Shown here in pieces: positions 12,179 through 24,661 of a DNA stretch of 64,000 bases. The position numbers and the translations under genes were made by a program. The notes under the pieces are model-generated. The model saw nothing but the letters and a program-made list of their open reading frames with translations, was not told the DNA's origin and ran no database searches. The stretch lies in NCBI GenBank assembly GCA_025642065.1, contig JAODUP010000026.1:372001-436000 (forward strand), in the 5' to 3' direction. Numbering within the stretch: position 1 is the first letter of the stretch; each line of letters begins with the position of its first letter. This DNA is from Paralvinella palmiformis (taxonomy: Eukaryota; Annelida; Polychaeta; Terebellida; Alvinellidae).

Positions 12179-12689
12179 ACACCGCCGACACGTGTACTAA
12201 TTAGCATATATAAACACATACTCGTCAGTACACGACTTCTGGCTTCTAATAATCTTAACAACAACTACCATCAGTCACGTCACTCGATAGTCCTTTTAGA
12301 TGTGGCTAAACGGGCAGACGTGTATGCGCGAAGATTTGGGGCCCAGCATTGGCCGGGTTATCCCGGATCCCGCCCCTTCCCAGGGACTTTCATGACGTCA
12401 CCTATCTGACACCAATCACAGTCCACAGCTGACTACCGAGACAACAAACATAACATCTGACGTCACCAACTTAACTTCGTTTTCAAACGACGTGTAAACA
12501 TGCAGGGAGCTACTGCGTCCGTTATTAAAAGTTTCCATCAAACTATGAGAACGATGAGGAAATACAGAATGCCATCAATGCTAGTCTGTAACCATATCGG
12601 TGATGAAGTCTATATTTTGATGGTTATTACGGACACTACTTTTTTCGAACAGTGTAAGTACCTAGCCTGTAGTTTGATATATCCGACTT

Positions 12690-12903
12690 GTTCGATATAA
12701 CGAGGATATTTAGTACAAGGGACCCGGGGTTGATATTTGATATAACCGACTTGGGGTGGTTTTTTAATGCAACTGATCTACGGTGGACCTTCGAAATAAC
12801 CGATTTTTATCCGATGTTTGATATAACCGACTTGTGGCAGATGTTTGATATAATCGAGTTGTGGCAGATGTTTGATATAACCGACTTGTGGCAAAGGTTT
12901 AAA
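12690..12903 (+). repeat. 30-bp tandem repeat with an open frame
   Basis: Degenerate units of about 30 bp (core TTTGATATAACCGACTTG) are repeated about seven times. Because the period is a multiple of three, one plus-strand frame stays open (12688-12984) and would encode a 10-residue repeat of the type MFDITDLWQ. No signal peptide, splice sites or homologous protein were recognised. It is most likely a non-coding minisatellite. Confidence 0.7.
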
Positions 12904-13249
12904 GTAACTCCGGTACAGACACGTATAATTCGACGCCATCCGCAACAAACATGCGAGAATCATTTTTTTGTAGCTTTCTATTGATAAACACAGGATATCG
13001 AGTACAATGTATCTCCTCCAACATTAATCAGCCAGGGGTATTGTGGGCTTGGAGAATTTGAACCTAGAAACTGTCAGTTTTCATTTCACTACGTTATTCA
13101 TAGGCTACGGCGACTGAAGTTGTTATAATATTCTAACCGTCTATCGGTGAAGGGTCGCGCTGCCACCCCCCCGGCTTAAAAAAAACACACTAATGCGAGC
13201 ATGTCAGCTATTTATCAATAATTGATAACGATCAGATGTTTCTCTGTGT

Positions 13250-13485
13250 ATGGCCTAAAGGGTAGCGCAGCTGGCCACATACCTTTAGCATCCAAGGTTC
13301 AAATCCCGGCATGGCTGCAATTTTCACTTGGCGTCACTAATTTTGGCGATCCCTTGATCAAATTGCCGCGCCATGTGAATATAGGTGGTCGTAAAATAAT
13401 AGCGATCGGTAATCTCAGAATAACAACAGCAACAACAACAACAGCAGCAAGAACAACAATACCAACAATAACAACAACAACTTAA
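13250..13485 (+). mobile_element. tRNA-derived SINE with (CAA)n tail, family B
   Basis: A tRNA-like head (A-box-like AAAGGGTAGCGCAGCTGG, good B-box GGTTCAAATCCCGGC) is followed by a 100-bp body and an A/C-rich (CAA)n tail at 13424-13482. The head and body are unrelated to family A. Only one copy was recognised in the window. Confidence 0.65.
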
Positions 13486-14614
13486 ACGTTGGCTTTGATC
13501 CAAGGTCAATCAAATATCGACGCTCTCACTAATTTTCAATTATGTATATGACTGATGATGGTAAATACAGGTACACCCTACCTGGCAGCGTTCGTCAATC
13601 ATTAAACATCGAACGTTTGCCAACTTGTCCATTATCTTTCATGCTAAGGTAGCCGCTATTACCTGTACAAACCTGGATACTTCGGGCAATCGATCAATGC
13701 CAAAGGCACGTAAAATAATCGGTCATCAAAGGCAAACAGCTGTCAGTATTAATTATCAATAATGTCATCTGCACTCATTTGACGTCATGACGTATAAGAC
13801 TTATTGCGAAGAAGATGGCTCCGCTTGACACGACATAAAACTATATTATATTACCGGCGACCGGCGGTGATTAAGGGACTTAGTTAGATCAAACCGACTT
13901 TGTACACGACCAGATATACCCCGGTCACGTGATCTGGCGGAAGCGAGCAGACGGGGGACAAGGGATGGGGAATACCCGAAGGCGGAACACACAGACAGTA
14001 CAAGAGACATCCATACCAGCACGAGAGATACATAGAATAAAACAAAGAAGGTGACCGAGTCAGTATACGGGCACTGTTTAGCATCTGTATTTTGTGCCTA
14101 AGGATCATCCTCTTGGAAGAATAAAAAAACAACGGACAACGACCAGCTGACAGAAGACACAAGGCCGAGAATACTGCGCGGCGACAACAAACGGTAGAAA
14201 TCGATTTGGAAACAGCACGATTCTTGAAGAATAATTGCTAATCGTAGAGTTTATTTATGATGTTCGCGATCTGTCCGGATGTTGTTTACACGATTGACGT
14301 CAGACAGAAGACGATGGCTTCCCCTTTGTCACTGGGAGACATCGGCTATCAGATGGGAAGTGATATTAGAGAGGAACGATTACCTCCTTCATGGCAATGG
14401 TTGATGGTCAACATGATAAGGCTTACTTCGTTCATTTCTAAATGTGCTTATTTGTTTGATTGTGAGTGAGTGAGTGGGTAAGTGAGTGAGTGAGTGAACC
14501 ACTCAGCCAGCCAGCCAGCCAGCCATTCATCCATTTATTCATTCAGTCAGTCTGTCAAAACCCCTATGTTTGGGTTCCAACTGAACTAAGCTACCCGCGT
14601 TTATGCCAGATGTG

Positions 14615-14807
14615 GGGGCGCCTCCGTGGTCAAACGGTAGAGTGTTGGACCACGGATCACTACCACCCGCGTTCGAATCTCGGCGTGGGCATATCTGAAG
14701 GTTGTTTCATCTTTGACTTCGCTTCATTACCTTTGGAGGTCGCTCGGCCCATTTAGCCTACCAATTGCACAAAAGTGGCCATAAAACATCAATCATCATC
14801 ATCATCA
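14615..14807 (+). mobile_element. tRNA-derived SINE, family A
   Basis: Plus-strand copy: head GGGGGCGCCTCCGTGGTCAA, B-box GCGTTCGAATCTCGG, body GGCGTGGGCATATCTGAAGG, and tail AAAACATCAATCATCATCATC. Near full length. Confidence 0.88.
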
Positions 14808-15659
14808 CCAGCGACGAAGGTGGACGAGAAACCATTCTAGCAACAAACTAAAATATAATTTTACTGAGACGGAGACAAACACTTGAATATATTCTCAAAT
14901 TGTCTCCACTCCCGATTAAACCGTATTTTGGTTGTCTAAGAGAGCTTAATTACATATTTGTTGTTTGGGGTACCTTAGTGATAGAAAACAGCTGGTGGCT
15001 GCTTTATACGTCAGCCATTCTCAGCTACGCCAATAAATTCTCTAATTAAAATATCAGCTAAGATCTAATGTACATACACAAAATTAGTTGTTAGCCTAAT
15101 TAACAGTTGTGTGTGCTTATGCCTTTATAAAATCGTGTCTCGGTTTAGTGACTCTGTTTTCTATCGGAATGAGTTTTTATAGTTGTATTTACATATCACA
15201 GACATATTTCGGTTTAAGCAAAAGAACAGCGACATCTCTCAGAATTATCACTGGCACCAAAATTGCTAGCCCCAACTGGCAAGAGTTGATGTGAGGACAG
15301 AGAAATGCCCCCCAAAAGGCCCCACTTTGCAGCCGAGGATATGACCCATTGAGCACGTAAACATTACTTTTTTTTAAAAGCGGTGCACATTAAGGCTACA
15401 GAGGTCAGCAAAAGCAAAACTTTGAAGGACACCCATCGGCTTCAACTAGAAAAGAAACGTTCAGAATGAGGACGCGAACCCTAGAAACGGTCATCACTGG
15501 CCTGGTGTCGGTTACCTAGAGGTCAAATGAAGGACGCATCAGCTCTCCTCCCAACCGGGTAATTGGACATCTCAGTTTTGTAAAGAATATAAAATATTTG
15601 ACCAGGTAAACAAAAGTAAGACGCGAAGATATCAATCCCGTGGATGTAGATATATATGT

Positions 15660-16003
15660 TACAATCATCGCACAAAGAAATCACTCCACTGAGTGTGTAC
15701 ATCTGCTATCATCACAAGGAGCAATCACTCCAGTGAGTGTATACATCTGTTATCATCACAAGAGCAATCACTCCAGTGAGTGTATACATCTGTTATCATC
15801 ACAAGGAGCAATTACCCCAGTGAGTGTATACATCTGTTATCATCACAAGGAGCAATCACCCCAGTGAGTGTATACATCTGCTATCATCACAAGGAGCAAT
15901 CACCCCCAGTGAATGTATACATCTGTTATCATCACAAGGAGCAATCACCCCAGTGAGTGTATACATCTGCTATCATCACAAGGAACAATCATCCAAGTGA
16001 GTG
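15660..16003 (+). repeat. 44-bp minisatellite, about 7.5 copies
   Basis: Units of 43-45 bp with core AGTGAGTGTATACATCTGTT and ATCATCACAAGGAGCAATCA are repeated head to tail with high identity. The first and last copies are more diverged. No spacer variation is seen, so it is not CRISPR-like. Confidence 0.93.
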
Positions 16004-16340
16004 TTATCATTGGAAGAAGACATCTCTCCTGGTTCACATAACACCTCGTTATAGCTGACCGCTCGGAGTGATATCCCGTGAAAAGAAACCGATTATACAC
16101 GCGGGGTCAACCTGGATTGACTTCAGGCGCTTTCCTTATTAGCGAAAGATAATCCCGAAAGGATGGCGTCGTTACGCCAATTAATCCGCTTATACCATTA
16201 ATGTGTCCCTAATCTAGCATGCCATTTCTATAACTATTTACTATCATTCTGATAATATCTCCCAACATGGCCTTACCTATACGTCCCCCCCCCCTCTCTC
16301 TCTCTCTGTGTGTGTGCGCGCGCGCAGGCGCACGCGTAAC

Positions 16341-16521
16341 TGTTGCTGTTTTACGGCCACTTTTGTGCACAAGGTGGGCTAAACGAGTCGAGCGACCTCC
16401 AAAGGTAATGGGGCGCAGTGAAAGATGAAACACCCTTCTCACATAGCCAGGCCGGGGTTTGAACCCAGGTGCTATAGATCTGTGGTCAACCGCGCTACCA
16501 GTTAAGCCAAGGAGGCGCCCC
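16341..16521 (-). mobile_element. tRNA-derived SINE, family A (diverged)
   Basis: Minus-strand copy with a recognisable body (GGCCACTTTTGTGCACAAGG, CGACCTCCAAAGGTAATG), a changed B-box region (GGGTTTGAACCCAGG on the plus strand) and a head ending GGAGGCGCCCC. More diverged than most copies. It lacks the long GAT tail and is bordered by (CG/CA) repeats. Confidence 0.8.
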
Positions 16522-16705
16522 ATATGCGTGCGTGCGTGAGCGTACGCGCGTGAAGGACTACTCACCAGCGGGGGGAAGGCGTAAAAAGGCACCGCGTTTT
16601 ACGACGTTAAATACGTAGCATTACTACCAGTAACCCGGTTATAGGTCACCGTAAACCTAATTACACCTCAATAATCTTAGTGAACATCTCGGCTTCCAGT
16701 TAGCA

Positions 16706-16920
16706 AGAAGGACGAGTCTTTCGTAGGACAATAAACCTCAGGACGATGAGAGAACATTACAGGGACAAGAAACCTTCATCTACGTCCATAAAACGCATTA
16801 GGCATCTCAGTTCAAGGACTCACTTCCGACGTTTCATTTTTCATTCGGTATAACTACTAGGAGGCTACGTTTTTAGAAGATCGCCTACAGGAGATGAACG
16901 AAGCACGCGTCGGGCTTAAA
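16706..16920 (+). repeat. Dispersed repeat copy 2, uninterrupted
   Basis: Matches 6846-7030 plus 7221-7260 without the SINE. It therefore preserves the empty insertion site GATGAACGAAGCACGCGTCG. No coding capacity was recognised. Confidence 0.8.
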
Positions 16921-17043
16921 ATTGCCGAGTCATCCTACAAAGAGGACGGATGTTAGCTCTATAGACGGTCTAAATGAAGGGAAATCTTTGAAGCATTCAA
17001 CCAAAACTGTCCTCCAAGCGGTACATTGGTTAGCTACTAGCAA

Positions 17044-17106
<63 letters not shown>

Positions 17107-17552
17107 CTATATATAGAAACAGAATTGGGGTCAACTGAGTCAGCAAAAACACCCTTAACAACAAATGCTATAACAAATTGAAAATAATAACATCCCATTG
17201 TGACACACACACACACATTTACAGTAAAAGCTCCTGGCGTCCTCATAGTGAGTGAAGTGGCGTTTATTTTCGACGCGAGCAGCCAAAAATAGACAGTAGT
17301 GGTCGATGAAGACAGATAACGATGGTTTGGGGCTGCTGGCCGATTGTGCTCGTAACAAAGCAAACGATGTCATTTCACACACCTGTCTATCTAATAAAAC
17401 CACACTTAGCCGCTGTCGTGACAAGACCGAACGAGGCACATATCTCAACCGTCGATCGTATCCTTCTTTTTCTCTTCGGGGTCCGAACTTTGAAAACGGG
17501 AATCTTTAAAGAAAAGGGACGCGTATATCCCCCGCCGTCGACGCCTCAGCCA

Positions 17553-17563
17553 GCCGCCATTTT
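17553..17563 (-). promoter_or_regulatory. YY1-type promoter motif in a CpG-richer island
   Basis: On the minus strand the sequence reads AAAATGGCGGC, an exact match to the AAnATGGCGGC form of the YY1 site that is usually found just downstream of transcription starts. The surrounding 17440-17640 is unusually CpG-rich for this window. No associated gene was recognised; it may mark a non-coding transcript. Confidence 0.35.
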
Positions 17564-17843
17564 GATACAGCCATTTCGCTCGTTTGCGGGTTTGTTTGTT
17601 TTTATTAAACGCTAATTTATAACATGCTGAGGCGAAACGAGGAAAACAATTTAAGGGTGAAGGACGTTTGCCAAATGAAAACAATCACCCGGATCCAGCT
17701 GGACTCGGTAATCCGAGTTCGGTGTTGACTGAAAGGAGGAGTGTACGGATGGAATGCGTTAGATATGGCAATAAACATACAGCGTGACGTACACAGTTAC
17801 GGATGTATCCGTATCCGTGTCCGGTCATAGTTACAACAATGAC

Positions 17844-17882
<39 letters not shown>

Positions 17883-18170
17883 TATATAATGACATTAACA
17901 TAATAGCCTTATGACATTTTGACAGTCTGACGGATAAATCTGGGACGTATTACGACAAAGCCGATAATTTACTGGAATAAAATCTAATTACATCGGCGTG
18001 GACGATTTTATTTCATGCCGAACCTGGCATGTAATGTGTTTTGTGCGTGGGCTCTCTCTCTCTCTCTCTCTCTGTATGCGTGTGTCTGTGTGTGTACTAG
18101 ATGGTCCCTTTAACTCAGTCCGTAAACTCAGTCAGTTCAGCAAAATCGTTCTAGATCGGCATATATTGCC

Positions 18171-18204
<34 letters not shown>

Positions 18205-18865
18205 ATATCTCTCGCTCGCTCTCTCTCTGTGTGTCATCAATTAAGCCACACCTGTACGCGCCAGTCACTGGCCGTCCCTTATCGTCCCCAACCCACACGA
18301 CCTTACGATAAATATTTATTTAAAGAGTTGGCTATACATCAAAGGAGAGGTTCGCTACCTGAACATATAACACTATCGTCATATTACTAAAGGTTATGTA
18401 GTGGACCTTGCAAGATATCCACTAACACACGCGCGCACCCGCACGCACACACACACACACACAAGGGCACAGGCGCACATTTATGGCTGGCGATTTGGGG
18501 TCAGAGACATATATCACTTTATCTTAATAAGATAGGTCAATATTAAAATAATCTACCTGATTAATAATCAATATAATATAGTGATTCTCTGTGCCAGTGC
18601 TTTTCCACCCACAGCCAGTAGGTGAGTTGTTTGTTTAGACTCGAACCCGGAGTCATACCTATGACCTATGACCTAGAGGCGACAACACCTGGAAACATCT
18701 TATAGTAGTTATCTCTCTATACTACACGTGTATCATCCAGATTGGAACCTTGAGCTGGAGGTTTTCAACGTTATTACTTCATAAAGAAAGCGTGTGTGTG
18801 TGTGTGTCGGCAGCTTAACCGTATATATATATATGGAACTGGGAAGAGGCTAATATATCGTTATT

Positions 18866-18908
<43 letters not shown>

Positions 18909-20073
18909 GTATATCCAAGTCACTACCAGAACTACAGCTGATATCGGTAGCTCGTTCAACGACCCTTAGATCTAGGCTTTGCGACAGTACTGAAGAGCAT
19001 GATGTTTAGCTTAGGTCAAGGTCAGACTATATTAACAGATGAATATCTTCATGGGGGACACGCAAACGGATAAAAAGATGACCGGATATTCAACTTTATC
19101 TGATCATTAGTCAGTCCCAGGGGCCAACAGCTAATCAACAACAGCGAAATATCAATCTGCGAAGTACTTGGACGAACAGGGACTAATTCTCATAACGAAA
19201 TGCCCTGCCCGATATAAAGTAGGTAATTACTAATTACGGTCTGGTAGTCTCGGTAACATGACTGTGTCCTTTTTTCAACAGATAAGACAACAAAGAGCTC
19301 TTATTATGGTTGCTATAGCTAAGTATGATTACCTGGAATCTGATGATCCCGATCTGCTGTTTTCATCCAATAAACATAACTCCACGTATTTATGCTGCTT
19401 AGCTACCAGTCATATACGTCTCACGATAACGTCGTCCGATCACTGAATCATACTTTCTGTTAGGTGAGTGCCACTTCAACGACATATAGAACTACTACAT
19501 CCAGCCATAACCTTCACACGGATAACAGTATTCACAACAACAACAACAACAACAAGAAAAACCAGCTCTAGTCGTTGTCGTTGAACACCACCGCGTTCAC
19601 CAGTCTCACTGTAGTGTTGTTGTGCTCTCTCTCTCTCTCTCTATCAGTGTATGTGTGTGTGAGTTGAATTGATATCAGTAAATGTAGTTCGTATTCCCAA
19701 TGTTCTCCTATTATCAGTCACTCTGACACACTGACAGCGATTGATTTTCAGGCTCGCTGTGTGTGTGTGTGTGTATCTGTATGCCACCATCTACAGTCGA
19801 GGCGATAACCAAGTACTTTGTGGCTTGTGGTCGCTTCTCTCACCCACCTGCCATTGAGCGGCCGAGTCAGCTCTTCGAAGGCAGCCCCGTAGCCTTAAAA
19901 CCCATGTTATTGAACCATGACGGAAGTGTCTATAGGCGTAGGCTGACCTATAAGGCAACAGCAGTCGATCCTTGTCATTGATAATATTATTATCGGAGTA
20001 GCCCGGTATGACTGTATGTCAGTAGACCGATACCTAACACGCCGGCTCTTTTTCAATTGGACGACGGCATGTC

Positions 20074-20125
20074 ACGTGATTGTTTAGTGAATGAAGTCCC
20101 GCCGCTGATTGGTCGTGCTCTCCGA
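20074..20125 (+). promoter_or_regulatory. Putative promoter cluster: E-box and inverted CCAAT box
   Basis: GTCACGTGAT (USF/bHLH-type palindromic E-box, about 20072-20081) and CTGATTGGTC (inverted CCAAT box, about 20105-20114) lie within 45 bp in a GC-richer patch. There is no recognisable downstream coding exon. Confidence 0.3.
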
Positions 20126-20346
20126 GCGGCGTAGATGTGCTGTCACCAGATATTTTTTTAATCTTATGTCATAGGTAGGTATGGATGGCTATTATGGTTT
20201 ACATAGGCCATTACGTAGACAAGCTAGGCTATATTACGGCCTACGTGCAAATAAATAGGCATTCAGCCGGCCTATATTCCACTCAGTTACCAGCTTGTAC
20301 TAGCAAAATGAAGGGGCACGGAGTCATCGAACTATTAACACACACG

Positions 20347-20380
<34 letters not shown>

Positions 20381-20470
20381 ACCAAACACTAACTTTCAAA
20401 TGGATAGACAAATGCGGTATATGAGATAACAAAAATATGGTATAGATGTACTAGAATTTAACCGGATTAC

Positions 20471-20658
20471 AGGCGCCTCCGTGGTCTAGCGGTAGCGTGC
20501 TGGACCGCAGATCACTACCACCTTATTCGAATCTCGGCGTGGGCATATCTGAAGGTTGTTTCGTCTTTCACTTCGTCTCATTACCTTTGGAGGTCGCTCG
20601 GCCCATTTAGCCTACCTTGTGCACAAAAGTGGCCGTAAAACATCAATCATCATCATCA
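20471..20658 (+). mobile_element. tRNA-derived SINE, family A, with perfect 13-bp target-site duplication
   Basis: Full-length 188-bp copy: head AGGCGCCTCCGTGGTCTAGC, B-box TTCGAATCTCGG, body, and tail (ATC)n. It is flanked by TTAACCGGATTAC at 20458-20470 and 20659-20671, an exact duplication that fixes both ends of the element and shows LINE-type target-primed insertion. Confidence 0.93.
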
Positions 20659-20867
20659 TTAACCGGATTACTGCGCTTCGCTTAGGACAATTTTCTACGG
20701 CCATCTAAACCGTGTAAGTATTATGGATCGGGTGGATCCTTATCCAGGCTGCATTTAGCAGACGACAAGGATAGTTGAAACTCTAACGTGGATGCTCAAC
20801 GCGGCGAATAGGTGCGCCTTCGAAACATTCAAAATGCGATTGGTTCACTTGATAGAGGACATTCTCG

Positions 20868-20881
20868 TTGCGCATGCGCAA
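20868..20881. promoter_or_regulatory. Perfect palindromic NRF-1-type site with upstream inverted CCAAT box
   Basis: TTGCGCATGCGCAA is a perfect palindrome and matches the NRF-1 consensus YGCGCAYGCGCR. Thirty bp upstream is GCGATTGG (inverted CCAAT, about 20836-20843). Downstream sequence to about 21050 is CpG-richer than its surroundings. This pairing is typical of TATA-less animal promoters, but no gene was recognised on either side. Confidence 0.45.
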
Positions 20882-21636
20882 TCCTATAGCTACAGTCACG
20901 TTCGTTCCGCGGTGTTTTTTAAGCCCTCCCCGTGCCGATTCCGCTTCGCCGACTTCACGAAGACGGCAAACGAAATCAATATTCACTCGGCGGTGCGTAG
21001 AGCTGTGTGTAGAGAGGTAGACAGACAGCGACAGCGAGAGAACTGACGAAGGAACTTGGGTCTCGCCGACCGAATGACGACCTTTCTTGATGTTATTGAT
21101 ATTAGTAATATTTATTTATCGTTTCTCGGTACCGGGTTTCAGATGCCCAACTGAGACTGGGAAATTCATTTCATTCAAGACGATAATTGCCTCATTTATC
21201 AAACAATCTCTTTCAGACGCATGCATGCACACAAACACGCGGACACACACCCAGACAGTGTAGCCGTGGGACAATTTGTAGAATATGAAGGATTGTTCAT
21301 TCAGCACTCATAATGTTGATGAGCCAAAAGCGTTTATTCGCTGGCCGAGTTGAAGTGGCCCTTTTAAAGGGAGATGTAAATGTACCTTTAGGAATGTAAT
21401 CGGGTACGAGTATGCGTATGAGTGCTTAAGTGAGCCCGAGAGCGCATTCGTGCTTCCGACACGAGTACGATTACGTACTCAGCTCATTCTGACACACACC
21501 CACCCACCCACACACACACACAGAGAAAGACTAACTTATCTGACAAAATTTTCTACCCATAACCTCACTCAATTATTTACTAACTTACTTAATCACTCGC
21601 TTACTTGCCCATTCAATTACCTACCCAGCCAACCTC

Positions 21637-21726
21637 ACTCACTCACTCACTCACTCACTCACTCACTCACTCACTCACTCACTCACTCACTCACTCACTC
21701 ACTCACTCACTCACTCACTCACTCAC
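21637..21726. repeat. (ACTC)n array
   Basis: About 22 uninterrupted ACTC units. The apparent SLTHSLTH frames are simple-repeat translations. Similar (ACTC)/(GAGT) arrays occur at 11725-11752, 14463-14496, 24572-24608, 29457-29610 and 32330-32351. Confidence 0.96.
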
Positions 21727-24113
21727 ATTCCCTCTGTGTGGGTTTGTGTGGGTGCGTGCTTGCGTGTGTGATTATTGTTCGCGTGTGCTGCTAGGTAGAT
21801 AAGCACAACAGTTTATCCATATCGGACGTCATAAAATGCCTTTTGTGCTCGTTTTATCTCGCTTATTCTCCCCATAACAATAAATTTATTGAACTACAGA
21901 TTTGGCCGATTCTCCGCCAGGACAAGCGATAAATTACTGCTCGGCATGAGAACAGTCTAATACAAAAATCGTCTGCTGAAGGAGGGAAATCCCAAAGACA
22001 AAACGAAGTGACAGTATGCGAGAGCGTCTATAGTCCATAATATTGTCTTTTCTCCGTGGTATGTGGTAAATTGACTCTTGCATCGTTATTTTCAACAGCG
22101 AAATAAAAATCTCAGATGTTCCTACCACAATATTGTCTGAGCTAGTGGGTAAGTGCTCCGAGGTCTGTGACCGACTGATTAATACCTGGATATACCAGAT
22201 AATCAGGCAGAAGTTTTTTAGTGGTGAATGATACATCCCATATTGGCAGGTAATATAAACGTTCGATTACGCAACCTGGAAGTCTACAGTTCAGTGTCCT
22301 TTTAACTCAGCCCCGTGGGTGGTGGTGGGACTCGGCCTACGGTGTTGGCTGACGTTTGTAAAGAACTTATAGTGGAGCTATGGGTTATTCATCAGGAAAC
22401 AAAAAAAGGATGTCTTGGCTATTGTTTATTGTTTCGTCTCGCCGTTTATAAAGTGTAGTACGCGATATTGTTTCCAATGAAAGGACACGACCGGAAGGAA
22501 ATATGTATATTTAAAAAAATGAGCTCTTCCTTAATTGGAAAGGTGACACCCTGGATCGGGTGGTTGAAATCAATTGTTGTTCAACGAGTTGTTCTGGTGG
22601 GGCCAGTGATGGGGGTGATGTAGCGGTGTTCACTCTAATGTGGAGCTGTCCCACATCGATGAAAAGACACAATTAAAAATTAAATTCCTTAAATCTGCGA
22701 AACAAATAGACTCGGAATGTTGATATCACGTTTCTAATGGGTTCCAGTCTGACATTGTACCAATTTCATTTGATTAAACGTTAGCACCGGATGATGTCGA
22801 CTAAATTAACTTCGGAACATACGGGGGTAGTTCTTTCATCGTTCGGCACATTTCTATTTAGTCAATTCCAAATATGTCTACCCGAAATAAGGACCACGGG
22901 AACGCCGCATCTCTAAAATAATATACGAATTAAAGTTTGGGATGCCATATCGCGCACGAGAAGCTGAATCGGCGCGTGTTTTCCCATCAAAGTCGTAAAC
23001 AGACGCCATCGAAATCATACCTCGCATCAGCTAATCTCGATTGTGATCGCAATTTTATCAATTTTTATGACTTGTTGATAGAAACACGCCTGCGCCCACA
23101 CACCAGCCTACGTGATTTAATATACATTATATATATTCATATATAGATAATAAACAGTTGTTTGCGATGAACGGCCTTCGTCAAATTACCGATTATCGGC
23201 CCTCGAGTAATGTCAACATCGGGCTGTCTAATCACCATCCGATTTCGTTTGCTTGCTTATTTATTTATTTTATCTCTCCTAGGTTAGAGTTGGTTCTCCA
23301 CGAAATCGAAATAACGACGGCTGTCATCCTAAAAGCCTTCCATAAACGTTAATATTTATACCTGCGGCAAGACGACACAACCCCGATCACACTCGGGGGT
23401 CAAAGGTTAGATAGGAACTACCAACAGGAAACTTTTGTCCATCCTTCACAAAACCTCATCAGTAGAAAGATTCTGAAACTATCTGATTGAGGTGTACTGG
23501 TATTTTATTCCAATGTACCGGGGGGAGGGAGCGGGTGTCGGTACGATATTGGTGCCAAATTATTATCGTATTTAAAAAAAAGAGACGTAGCACCATAAAT
23601 AAGGAAAAATTACATTCTTCACTGTATTAACTGTAATAAAAATGCATATTAATCGCAATAAAAGTGGGTTGATTGCTATAAGGGTATATTGCAGTAACAC
23701 TAACAGTGCGTGCGCTTTCTTTAATTGCAATAACAATATGCATTAATCGCTCAGCAATCTGGGCGGATTGTACGAAACGATCGCGAAAATAGTATTTGAA
23801 CATTCGCAATGATATTAAAATATATTGAAAATTATCAAGTTTAAATAATAAAAGATAACAAACAGTACGATATAATACTTGGAGGAATTATATTCCGATT
23901 AATATATTATAAGATTTCTTTTTTCTTTCATTCATTTCTGGAGTCTCGCCAAGGATCGGCAACCGATGACTCGCGAACTGACCCCGGGTTCGAGAATAGC
24001 TCTGTCTTAGATTACAACATGGACTGTACGTTCTCTGGCTTCAACAAACAGAGATAGATAGAAAAAGAGATAGATACATAGAGAGAAAGATAGATAGATA
24101 GAGAGAGATATAT

Positions 24114-24159
<46 letters not shown>

Positions 24160-24630
24160 ACCAGATGACCATGACCTCAGTTTCCTGTCACTTTAAGGAC
24201 ACCGACTCCAAAAAGGCCGCTGACGTTGTGGAAAATGTGCCGAAGTCTTAGCCAACGGCCTCACGCCAGACTTTGGTTCATTAAATCCGAGCCGTAGGTG
24301 ATAATAGCCGGATCTTTTGGCAGGTAATATATCGTGACAGTTAGCCCGCCGAGGGCTCTCAGGTGAGCCAAGTACATGACCTTTCTAACCACCAATAAAT
24401 ATTTGGCTGACAACCGAGTCCGGGGTAATCCTGTTTATGCGTTCTGACGGATTAACAGCAACTTTTATCCTGATTTGAAATTGACCTCCTCACCCGGAAC
24501 TAACTTCTGGACATTTTACTGGCAAGTTATGATATTTTTTATGAATAACACGCACACGCATACACACACACAGTGAGTGAGTGAGTGAGTGAGTGAGTGA
24601 GTGAGTGAGATGACAGAGCAGTGACAGTGA

Positions 24631-24661
<31 letters not shown>

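Noticed and set aside
12500..12700. 66-codon frame MQGATASV...
   Set aside because: No similarity recognised, and it runs into the 30-bp repeat region; coding status unsupported.
20471..20560. True tRNA gene
   Set aside because: The tRNA-like head lacks a complete acceptor stem and is part of a repeated 188-bp SINE with target-site duplications.
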